Part shown: positions 53,301-64,000 of the stretch, piece by piece
Layout of the letters: every line of letters begins with the position of its first letter
Numbering within the stretch: the stretch's first letter is position 1
DNA from: Embiotoca jacksoni
Taxonomy: Eukaryota > Chordata > Actinopteri > Embiotocidae
DNA: 64,000 nt
NCBI GenBank assembly: GCA_022577435.1
Contig: JAKOON010000007.1
Coordinates: forward strand, 3,616,926 to 3,680,925
Direction: 5' to 3'
Made by a program: the position numbers and the translations under genes
The notes under the pieces: generated by a model
Databases searched by the model: none
What the model saw: the letters and a program-made list of their open reading frames with translations, nothing else
Told to the model about the DNA's origin: nothing

Positions 53301-56100
53301 TTTTTACTGTATTTACATTTTGTATTTTTTATTCATACCTTTCAAAGAAACTTTAGATTAAACCATGCCTCCCTGGAGCATTATGTTGGGGATTATGATG
53401 TTAAATTTCAGTGTCTTAATGTCTTACTCTGACCAGCCTCTCAGAGGCACTGGTACATAGTGGAATTACAAATACTGGCAGAAGTATCATACAGTGAAAC
53501 TTCCAATGTTTTTCTTTCACTCATAAGAACATTTTGCAAATTTGGGATCAGTTTTTGAATACACTGTAACGACTAATGCTTTGTTCATATCTAAATAACA
53601 TCAGCAGCATTTGATAAGTCATTACTACCAAACATGAAGGTTAAACACAAGGTATTCTAAACCACATTGTAAGCCAATTATATCCAGCTATGCCGATGAC
53701 ACGCAGCTCTACTTATGTATTAGGTCCGCTGACCTCTCAAAATTAACACCCCTGCACAAATCTCTTGCCGTGATTAGTAACTGGAGGTCTCAACATTTTC
53801 TTCAGATAAGTCACTCTAACGTCTTCCAACACCTTGGTTCATTGGCCACTATGAGAAAATATTTTTCCAAAAACCAAGGCATCATTTTTGACACCAGATG
53901 AAATTTTCTGAACATGTCAACACAGTTGTTCAGTACTGCTACTTTGAAATATTGTAAAACTTGTCCCACTGTTATCTTTCCAGCTGTTGGAAATGGTTAT
54001 CCACGGCCTCCCTTGGTGTCCTCCCATGTAGACTACTGTCGTGCTCTTTAATCCCATCTAAGTCCAGACGCTGTTACCCGGTTATAGTTCGCCCAAAACT
54101 CCGCAGCGAGATTACCCACATGGTGTTCTGTGATGTCACTAAACTGGCTTCCAGTTAAATTTAGGATTCAAATCAAGATCCTCCAGCTCATCTATCAGAC
54201 TTTGCGTTGCTTCAAAGAATAGTAGTGAACTACTAATATTCCTCTAGTGGGCCCCTCGGGTCGTCTGAATGAGGTCTGCAAGTTGTACCTCGCTCAAGAC
54301 TGAAAACATGAAGGGACTTTGCTGTCCTGGGTCCCAGACTGTGGAACAGACACCCGCTGGGAGTCAGGTCAGCAAACTCTCCGGGGTCGTTTGAGTCCCA
54401 GCTGAAGAGTTCAGAAGTGTTTCTGTGCATAGATCATGTACAGCACTTTGATTTGTGATGATTCTAGCTGTTTTATTGTGCTATTGTAATATTTATGTTC
54501 TGCTCATCCTTATCCCCTTGAAAATTACTTTGACACGTTGGTTTTGAAAGATGCTGTAGAAACACAATTTGACTTTCTTTCAAACTTACTAACTAAACTG
54601 TTCACAAGCTCCAAAATGATTAACCCAAATCGAGATGCTTTCTGTCTTTAAACTGTTTTGTAACAGTTATGATCCTGGTCTCTTCTAAAAAGGGAACTCG
54701 TTGAAGTGCCAATCAAAAAGTTGTCGAAGTGGCACCAAACACAATTTACAGATATACAAATTTTTGCAATAGAATGTTTTAAAAAGATTTTACTGTATGG
54801 TTCTGCATTCAGTCCTGGTGCACCGTGATACTGGGATCTTAATGTAAAGCATTTTCGGCAGACATCCCTTAAAAAAGGGGGTCTTTTTAACATGTAACAT
54901 GTTATTTTTTACTTCCCCAAAGTATACCATCGATTTCAATTTAAATGTGTACATCTTCCCCTTTCAGGCAGCCTTTGGTTACCATTTATTTCAACATGGT
55001 TTGGAAATCAACTTACTGTTCTGAGACTTGAATATTACTTTAGAGAAGGTATTCCTTCAAAATTAACCTTCTTTTGGTGTAAGGTTTGTTTTTATTCAAT
55101 TTTATTGTAGGTGAAACTTGGCTGAATGTCAGTTTAACCATGCAATGACAGATAGATTATTTCCATACATAATGTTCATTGTAATGGCGCAACTTTCTCT
55201 AGCATGTGAGTAAGAAGTAGTCACAGCAGTTCAAAACGACGGCCTGCTTTGTCAAAAAACATGATTTTTAAGTTGATAAAACATCCAGAAACATCAGCAT
55301 TTTCTTTTGCCATCAGATCAGACAGCTTCACCTTGATAAGCATTTAAACTTCACACTAATAGTAAGATAATATGACTTAATCATGATGAGAAGCATTATC
55401 TAAGAAGTAGCGAGAGCAGGGACAGTAGAAAGCGAAGTGCTGAGAATTCATTAACCTGATTAGTTTCTCCTGAAACACTCAACGAAATGCATCATTAATC
55501 TTTAATTGTTCTGTGATCTTGTCCTCTAGTGTGAGCTTTTATCCCAGTCACACACCTGCACACTCTTACCTGTAACTAGACTTGCTGACACTGATGGGAA
55601 CCGGTGATAAAAAAGCATCCAAGCAATAATTTGATTCCATGCAACAGGTTATTTAACATGATCATACAAACCCAGGCCCAGTCAGATGTACTTACACTGT
55701 TGGAATTAGGAAGGTTTTCAAACAGCGTCTGACCCGCGCTGACTTTGTGCTTGACCCCTCTCACAGTCCCATTTTTGCTGCGTATGTTGACCCTCTTGGT
55801 GGTGAACATCCAGTCCTTGGTGGCCCCCGCGTACATGAGGAGCTCATCGGGCTCGCTCTCACTGTCGTCCGGCTCAGAGCCCGGGTATCCAAACAGGTGT
55901 CCGTGTGCGTCTCCGCTCGTAGACGGGGTACTGGCCCGTTCAGCGTCGGAGCTGCTGGTGCAGTCGGAGTCCAGGGAGTCCGTAGGTCCCTCATCCTTGA
56001 ACATCTCCTTCAGCACCCGGCCGCTGTTCCCCGAAGCCACGCGGAACCTCACCCGCTTCTGTGGCTTCTCCTGCCCCGCCGTCAGCATCGTCTCCTCCAT
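50373..56100 (-). CDS. grxcr1: Glutaredoxin domain-containing cysteine-rich protein 1
   Basis: Hair-cell protein of the stereocilia; loss of its mammalian orthologue causes deafness. Four exons in reading order: 56100-55696, 53244-53005, 52901-52836, 50552-50373, all joining in phase 0, give 296 residues (human 290). Exon 1 (135 residues) is a charged, Ser/Asp/Glu-rich region starting MEETMLTAGQEKPQKRVRF. Exons 2-3 form a glutaredoxin-like fold (LEFGRIVIYTTSFRVVRTTF, then [20 protein letters not shown]). A single Cys (C162) stands near the active site instead of the usual CPYC pair, as in the family, so classical redox activity is doubtful. Exon 4 is a zinc-ribbon-like tail with four CxxC pairs: C245/C248, C256/C259, C280/C283, C291/C294. 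The start has good context (G at -3 and +4). Each exon resembles human GRXCR1, and the slc30a9 neighbour agrees with human 4p13. Confidence 0.96.
50911..51090 (-). repeat. L2-type LINE/SINE 3' tail, copy 3
   Basis: Same order of motifs as 34,955-35,160: 'cagctgacgcttttatccaa', 'catttcaaccatgagggtac', 'gatcaagaaagtacaatttt' and 'ctattcaaggtaaagtc'. It lies in grxcr1 intron 3, and its minus-strand sense matches the gene's transcription direction. Confidence 0.8.
53680..54560 (+). pseudogene. Degenerate L2-clade LINE reverse transcriptase
   Basis: The plus strand holds 'YADDTQLY' (about 53,690), the reverse-transcriptase catalytic box. Downstream is a 'NWLPVK-F-RIQIKIL' block (about 54,145-54,185), then 'AVLGPRLWN..PLGVRSANS' and a C-terminal 'FESQLK' motif (about 54,320-54,410), in the order of L2/CR1-like LINE proteins. 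Frames are broken, so it is dead. It sits in grxcr1 intron 1, antisense to the gene. The copy appears 5'-truncated and internally rearranged. Confidence 0.85.
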
Positions 56101-57504
56101 TGCGAACCCTGCGCCACATCACATGGTCCGCAACACTGAAGTCCAGCTCTCCGCTTCTCATTCGGAAGTAACGATGCAGCTCAGACGCACTTGTTCCTTT
56201 CCCATGGATTAATACCACGTTTAATCCTCCCTGTTTGAACAGATCTAAAAACAACCGAGAGCCCCTAAGCTGCCTTACAGTCAGACTCGCACAGCCAGTA
56301 AATAATACATGCATCTCTACCATAGCAACCTCGCAAGCTAATCTCAAGTAAAATGATAGTTGTCTTTGAATTATTCATCACAGTTTACACAGTTTTCACC
56401 AAAGCTTTGACAGAAGACTTTTAATGGCCTGACTTCATGTGCTTTAATCAAACAAACAAACAAACATTTCCCCCTCATGGGATGAGATGACAGCCAACAC
56501 AGTGAGTGAGGAAACGTCTGGATCAGCTTCAACATTTATTACAGTTATAGTGTTACTTCTCTATTGAAAGCTGTTTTTTTTTTTTTTTTTTTCATTTCAT
56601 TTGAAATATAAATGTCAGTCTCAATATTTTAACTGCTGGATGGACTGACGTAAAAATTCGTGTTCACCAGATGACTGACCTCTCTGACTTTGGAGATGCC
56701 CTGAGTGTCCCTCTAATGCTGATATCTCAACATTTACTGGTTGGATTGGAACAAAACTTTTATGCAGACATCCCCGGTTTCCACATGATGTATCCTGCTA
56801 GATTTAATGATCATCTGAAGTTTCCTTTAGTGCCATTATTAGGTCGAAATTCCAATTAGTCTAATACTTAAACACCCACAAAACATTCCCATCATCCAAA
56901 GCAGCACTTTATGTTAAATGCTAATTTGCAAATGTTAGCATACTAACAAACATTTTACCAGTTATATATATAACAAATTAACATTGTTGCTCAAGTAGCA
57001 TTATTGCTTTTAGCCGACTGATGTTAACAGCTGATTTAAAGCAGTACTGTGCCAAAGTACAACCTTTTTTTTTTTTTTTTAAACTCCACATATGCGTATA
57101 TGCATAATAATAAAGTAAATATATGTCCTTTATCTTAACATACTCTCGTCTTTTATATCACCTACATTTTCATTTTTATGTCAATTTTATGCATTTTAAC
57201 AGCATCGTTCATGGTAAAAATGCCAGATAAACTACAACGTTGAGCAAATTTATGCCTGATTTACATCATACTTTACTTTCAATGCACACAGATTTTTATC
57301 ATATCCCAAAAGCCCAAACAGTAGCAAAAGCACATGTAGATATAAACTAAAGAAAGAGAAACTGATGTAGAGAATTAACATTAAAAAACAGTGAGGTAGT
57401 GATCATAGTAATACTGTAACTGTATACACATAAATACGGGAGGTTCTACTTTTATTTTGAAGATTTCATTAACACGGTACTTTTTAATTTAAATACTGCC
57501 ATTT

Positions 57505-57541
57505 TAAAGTAAAGATAAAGTAAAGTAAAGTAAAGTAAAGT
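57505..57541. repeat. (TAAAG)n pentamer microsatellite
   Basis: About seven TAAAG units with one interruption. Confidence 0.95.
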
Positions 57542-59277
57542 CTGACATCTTCCATGCACGTGAATGCATGACGTAATCCGACTGTATTACATCCAGTGTG
57601 GGATTGCAGGTGTTCACTAAGAGGAACAGACTGTATAATGTGTCACAGCAGCACAATGCAGCAGCGCGTCCGCTGAGACTTCTCGACCAGTTTTTCTGTG
57701 TCACAGGTGATGAAGCAGCTCCCTGGAGATGTGACACGTCAGCTTACAGCGGTGACAGTACCACTCTGTTTGAGTGCTGCAGTTTGGCCCCTAAGGTAAA
57801 AGCTACACAAACGCACACATACACACAGAGAGTATGTCATCACCTGTTCGTGACACCTCGTGCTGATCATCTGTGAAAGTCTAATCTAACTAAGATTTAG
57901 TGACATCCTGAGGCTGCAGCAGTATGATGGGTCTGATTCTGCTTCCAGGTCTTATTGATCCAATGTGACTCCACCTCTCCTTTAAACTGTGATTATATGG
58001 ACATTGGAGAGGATATTGCAACATGACCTCTGAAGACTTATTGTATATTATTGCCGCTAACATATAGCGTTCAAGTGTCGAGACTGTCAAATTACCGCCC
58101 GAGTAGCAGATAGTGACTCATCACTGTTAAGTGTTATATTTGAATTTTATCTTGCTGTTTTTATTTTTTATGATCTTCAACTGCTGTGTGTTGAGGGATA
58201 AACACGTAGATTTTTTTTTTTTTTTTTTTTTTTTTTCAAAAAACATACACAAAACCAATTTTTTGGGGAAAAACATCTGAAATCTGCATTCATTTTCACC
58301 TGTAGATTAGGTGGAATTCTTTGTATCAGCAATAGGCAAAGGCACAAATGTGTCATGTTGCACCTGCATGCTCAGAAGAGTACAGTGTGTAGGATTTAGG
58401 AGGATCTATTGGCAGAAGTGGAATAGAATATTTATAATTATGTTTTTAGTATAATCACCTGAAACTAAAAAAAAATTATTGTGTTTTTGTTGCTTTAGAA
58501 TGAGTCATTCATGTCTGCATAGGGAGTGGGTCCTCTTTCATGGCCCGCCATGTTTACAGTAGCCCAGAAGGAACAAACCAAACATTGGTTCTAGAGAGGG
58601 ACTTTGGGTTTTTTAAAGAATGTAGATCTTTTTAAACTCTACTGTTCACTTAATTTCAATCTCTAACATCACTGCTCGATGCTACTAAATCTTACGCACT
58701 GCTCCTTTAAACTCTGATCCAAAAGACACACAATCCTGATGAAGAAGTAGAAATGAGGACGTAAATGAGGATGTTTTGTTTTTTCAAACTTCAACCATGA
58801 GTATTTTATTGTTGAAGAGAAAATGTTTTCATTAGCTTCAACTTTCCAAATTCTTATTGCAGTCCGCATCCTCAGATTTTTTTAATTTGTTGTTTTTATT
58901 GTGTCTTGTATGAAAACTCTGGAAGATATGCAATTAAGCAAGATTCTAGGCGTGAAGGTTCATTCTTGGTTGTGGAAACACCCAGAAATAGCACTTCTTG
59001 CCTGCTCTGGGAAAAAGTAGGTCGGTCCTCAGTTTAAGAGTTTACATCTTAATTAATATTTTCACCAATGTTTCTCAACAAATTCAACATGTTATGATTA
59101 GGGTAATTAAAAATAGGTTGTTGCCAAGTGCAGCGGGTTACGCTGCCTTAATGAGCTACTAACCAATGAATAATATTTTTGAAGGCTCCGAGAGATATGA
59201 GCAGTTTTCTTTCTGCTTTGCAAAGAGATACCAGTTCAATTCTGGAGAAACATTTACTTTTGTGCATAAAAATGGTT

Positions 59278-59320
59278 ATATTATATTATATTATATTATA
59301 TTGTATTATACTATATTATT
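59278..59320. repeat. (TATTA)n pentamer microsatellite
   Basis: About eight TATTA/ATATT units, slightly degenerate at the right end. Confidence 0.95.
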
Positions 59321-62300
59321 TTCGTCCTTGATGGATTAGAGATTCTTCATTTGAAATTTAGCAGTCAGTGTCTGGATAAAGCTGCTTATGTTCGGCTACT
59401 CTGCCTGCCAGTCGAACACACTGTTCTTATAATTGGAATAAATCAGTCATGGTCTTTACATATCGTTTTCATTTTAATTAGGATTTTGTTGTATATCATG
59501 GAGGAGCACTTTCTCAATCAGCCCCAGTTGAAGTAAAAACCCCTTCAGCGTTTTGTTTTTTTTCTAACACAAGGCTTCATATAGCTACAACTTCATATGG
59601 ATCCAACTACAGTGGCACTATAAGTAGATGACTTAAGATAAATTAAACATGAAAACAAGCTCGCCACGTTGTTCAGCACCCCTGTAAAGACAGGAAAGAG
59701 AGACATGCTTATCTAGAGTTCAGCGAAACCCACGCCATGTTGAGTCAAGCAGCCATTTTATCTCTCTTTAGCACATTTAGAGAAGAGTGCACTGTGATGG
59801 TGATAGTCTGTTCAACCTGAAGAGCTTATCTCTCAGCCCCGCTCATCACCAGTGCTAATGTAGCCTCAGCAGCCACCTCAACTGCTGTTAAAAAAGCCAT
59901 TTGAAAGGATTAATACCTTAACGCTCTTTAATTTCACTGCTGACTGTGAGCGCTGCTGCAACTGAGTGGAAGAAGTCAAACAGAGTGGGGTGATAAATGG
60001 TATTAATTTTGTGCTGCTTCAATAAACAGATTCATAGATTGCCAGTATGAATTTTATTTTGCACTTAACTGTATAACTGATCTGCAGTACATTTTTGAGT
60101 CAGTGTAACAATATAGCTCGAGCCTGATCTTTATGTCAAAGTGTTTGAGTGAAAATTCTATTTTAAATAGTGTTTTAATCCAACTATAGTCACTGAAATT
60201 GGTCTCCGTACAAGTTGGACAGGATGAGCTGCATGCATTAATCAGCTGGTGCGAACAGGGTCCGGACAAATGACTCTACAGTGACTCACCATTTGTGATT
60301 AGTTGGCCAATCGGACCATCTCGTCCTTCCCCTGACTACAGATCAACATCCACAAGGGGGCAGAATGCAATTCAATTACAGCTTAAATGTCACACTAGCC
60401 CAATAACTCCCTCAAGCGCTGCAGGCGAGGAATGGAAGATGCAGCTGCAGGCCTGATGGCTGCATCCATCAGCTTGGTTACAGCAGTCTTTACAGAAGGA
60501 ATAATGATTCACGATAAAAATCAATGCCAAAATGATCCAAGCCAAGTGCGTGAGAGCCACATGAATGTATCCTGAAAAGACAGCGATTCAATTCAGTCTA
60601 AGATTTGCAGACTGAACTTCAGAGGGTTTGCAGCCACAGGTGTGGTGAGCATATTTATGTTCTTCAAGGAAATTAAAGCCATTCTTCAGTTTAAAAACAC
60701 TAAAGTGTGATCCATTTTTACAGCTAAATTGCTTTCAGTAATTGGGTTGGCATAAAAGTTAATTAAATTGTTACCTAAAACACAATTAAGTTACTAATCA
60801 AGCTGTTTTTGTGTCATGATTTTACTCTTATAAGGACGGTAATTCCTTTAAAAGTCTTAAGCACGAAAGAATTGGGGTTACTAACAAGAGAGGCTTCACA
60901 ATAGCAGTCTTCAGTGCCATGGTGAAGAGACCAGTGAGGGAAATAGCCGCTACTTCATCCTGTATATTCAACCAGATAACCTTTTTAAAAGCATCTGGGA
61001 TGGGATCCAGTAAAGCTGTTGCAGGCTTTAAGCTGCATTACTTCTTTCCTTAGTATTTCCTCTCTCAGCAGCAGCAAAGTGGCTCAAAGTATTTTCCTGC
61101 CGAAGCAAAAGGCCTCCAGGCAGAGGCTTACACACATCGTCATTTACAGTATAAGCTGGTTATTCAACCTGATTTTTGTTCGCCGTCTCTGAAGGACAGT
61201 GCAGATTCATTGTAGTTTAATAGAGCGAAGGTGACAGGGAAGTGATGTGGCATTTCAAGGTTCAAGGATACTATTCATTATTGTATTTTTCTGGTACTTT
61301 TGATTGATTTAATTTGAAGGCAAGACTTTAATACTTAGCACTTTTAACTACAAAGTAAAAAGCAATCTGGAACTACAGCTCAGTCTCTGTGTCTATCTGT
61401 GTTTCTGATTTTCTCTTAGCTATCTTCCTCTTGGATTAGCGTTAACCTGTTAAAATTGAGCAAAAAGCACAAAACAAACAGTACAGCCGATGGGAATCAC
61501 ATTATCTAAATTTTAACCTGATGATGGCCCAATAACAGAAAGATTAAGGGCTCATCAAATTGCATTTCATCCCGATGGGGGCACAAATGTTTCTGCTAAA
61601 TTTCATTGCAATCCATCCATCAATATTCGCTGCGATATTTCAGTCTGTGTTTTAAACAAAACTTCAAATTGCAGCTGACTGATGTGACTGCAGTTGATCA
61701 GACTTTATGCTTTGAACTCATCCTGCATGACCCAAAAACTCAGCAAGATTAAAATGTAATTGATATATTAAAATAAGCTGGAAAACTGCAAGCCAAAAGC
61801 TGAGATAAAATTTGGATTGATGTCAGTGTGGGGATTTCATATTGACCTAAAAAATTGTCTGCATTTCTGGGACTGATCTTGATCAATATACTACTACTTG
61901 TATCACTATTTTATGTTATTGGCAATATAGATAGAGACAGGAGATTTGAAAGTGTTATTAATAGCTAATTTGAGCTGTTGACAAAAATAAAATGAATTTG
62001 GTCCAGATTCTAAAAACATATCAACTCTATACTTTGTCTGGCTGGATCTTTTATTTGCCTTTTAATCACCAACAGCCAAAATGTACATTTATACTGCTAT
62101 AGTCTTTCAAAGCATGAAACGTGTTCGGAGGGAGTGTCGATGAAATCTTTGTAGGTCACTCTGATAAAGATATAAATAATCGAACAAAAAAAACAAAAAC
62201 TCCTGCTCTTTGTAATTGACACAGATTTTGACAGTGGCAGGAATCCGGACGGCTGGTTGAATTAGTGAGTCATTGTTTGGACTGGATGTGCTATAAAACA

Positions 62301-64000
62301 GAAAACCAGTGCAACTTGCTCATAATCGAAGAGGCAGGCTTCTTGTCACTGTTGCTTAGCAACCGTGGGAGCTACGGAGCCAAATCCCCGTGGTGGCGAG
62401 CTGATGTTGAATTAGGTGGAGTGGGGGAAAGAAAGGAAATCTTTGGGAGAGATGTGCAGTGGGCGCAGGAGGAGGCGAACATATTCAGGTGTTCCTTTTC
62501 TTATTTTTGGATGTGCTGAATCTTGACCTCCTCTGTAACACAAGCTTCTCTGTGTTTTTTGTATGGTTCTGGCTGTTGAGAATATAAGACTTAAAGATTT
62601 AAAGAAACAGGGAAACAACACGTCCTGCTGCACGGCTCGTACACGAAGCCCACCGACTCTTTGTTTTCAGGAGAAGCATAAATCTCATTTCCCTCTAATC
62701 CCCACAACAGTGAAAACATTTTAATTTCAAGGGAATATAAATAGTAGGAGAGTCTCCTGGATCAAACCCAACGACGAATGTGAGATCATATCAAAATTAG
62801 GGAGTCATAACTAAGGAATTTCTCTCTAGGACATTGCGAAAAGACCGCTGTAGAAATACACACATCAGCCAGCTGGAGTGTATCTGCAGTTCTCTCAGGC
62901 AACTGCAGCGGTGCTGCTGCTGTACAAATGCCGTCTCCAGTGTGATTTGCATTTCAACTGCAGTGAGAATGAGAACACACTTTGATTTACCGTATGCACA
63001 GCAGAAGGGCGGCAGAGATGGCATTGTTGCCGTTCTCCTCGTTGTAATTTGAATGTACACTGCTGTTTAGGTTACAGAGGCTCCGTGCTGGAGCAGATTC
63101 ATGACAGCAGAGTGACACAGTGATGAGGAATATAAAGGAAACTGTGAGCTGGAGTAAATCACCCCGGATTAGATCTTCTGCTGAGTATGTCTCCAGACAA
63201 TAATCACATAATGACACACTGACAGATTCTAGAGTCAGTTTACAACTGTTTGATCCCATTGTTGTGGTCAGAATCTCTCCAGGTCTGTTGCTGCAAAATT
63301 ACTTTACTTATGCGTTTATTTATAACACATTTATGAAATAATTTTTTCTAAGATTTAAACTCTTTGATGGACTGGATTGACTGTTTCATTTAAGTTTGTG
63401 AGCTGGTCAACAAATAGAGGTGCTTAACAGATCCCTGACATCTGTTTTGCAAATTTCAGAAACACCCCTGCATGCTATGTTGTGGAGCAGGCTGACCAGG
63501 AAATGAGAACATTTTCACTATAATGTTTATTTAACAGATGATGTTAAATCTACAGCCACCTAATCTGTCAAAGCGTCCAGGTAGAGGAATTATTGACACT
63601 ATTTTTTTTTTTTTTTTACCTTGCACATCATATGTTGCTGTATTTATAATGTGCAGGGGCAACAATCCCAGTGCAGCATCTTAAAACCACTGTGCTCACA
63701 TAAGAGTAGTAGAATTTCCCTTTATTGTAGCATAAAAAGTAACTTGCAAGCAAGATATAAATCAGAATACTGTTGTATTTTTTCAGATTTGAGTGGAATG
63801 CAGATCCTGTACTTGTCTTGCATTGCAGGTAAAACACTTTTGTGTTGCCAGTTTCTTTCTGCTTATGTAGAAAGACTATATACCTATAAATGTTAAAAAA
63901 ATAAATAACCCATACATTAAAGCATACAGAAATGAAGATAACGGAAAACAGTAATTTATTAGTGGAATTATCAACAACTCTGTAGGTTTATGTGAAGATG

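Larger units (their letters stand above)
56101..64000. other. AT-rich flank upstream of grxcr1; no gene seen
   Basis: No exon with splice signals and a recognisable product was found on either strand. Visible items are homopolymer T runs (56,574-56,592, 57,065-57,080 and 58,210-58,236), two pentamer microsatellites listed separately, and long stretches without obvious repeats (about 59,600-63,300). The longest frames are under 100 codons and look random. It probably contains the grxcr1 promoter and distal regulatory DNA. Confidence 0.5.

Overview
The window is vertebrate nuclear DNA, almost certainly from a ray-finned (probably percomorph) fish. It has compact GT-AG introned genes, many CA/GT microsatellites, L2-type LINE tails ending in short TGTAA-type repeats, and small DNA transposons. 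I joined exons by hand from splice signals and reading phase. No operon, CRISPR array or bacterial feature is present.

Layout, left to right. Positions 1-12,049 hold no protein gene I can name, only repeats and two candidate 5' exons of the next gene. clnk (cytokine-dependent hematopoietic cell linker, an SLP-76-family SH2 adaptor; + strand, coding exons 12,050-17,370) follows as a string of very small exons. Tail to tail with it is znf518b (- strand, 24,331-21,848, one coding exon). Between them lie a LINE reverse-transcriptase fossil, a 25-G tract and a CpG-dense block near 20.5-21.3 kb that no gene explains. Head to head with znf518b is gsr (glutathione reductase; + strand, 25,819-34,077, 13 exons). 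Its first exon encodes a mitochondrial leader and its second exon holds an internal cytosolic-type start. Then come a repeat-rich gap, slc30a9 (ZnT9; + strand, 37,166-45,297, 17 coding exons), another gap, and convergent grxcr1 (- strand, 56,100-50,373, 4 exons). The last 8 kb is AT-rich and shows no gene.

The genes do not form one pathway. Clnk acts in immune-receptor signalling, Znf518b in chromatin, Gsr in glutathione recycling, Slc30a9 in mitochondrial zinc export and Grxcr1 in hair-bundle structure. From memory, clnk/znf518b and slc30a9/grxcr1 are two separate blocks of human chromosome 4p, while GSR is on human 8p. The order here therefore brings together loci that are apart in mammals.

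I did not find a new biological system. The leads most worth checking are the orphan CpG block, repeated segments inside gsr introns (one copy abutting the last exon), a hAT-like element with a perfect 8-bp target-site duplication in gsr, the clnk microexon chain with one unresolved coding gap, and the dual-start design of gsr.
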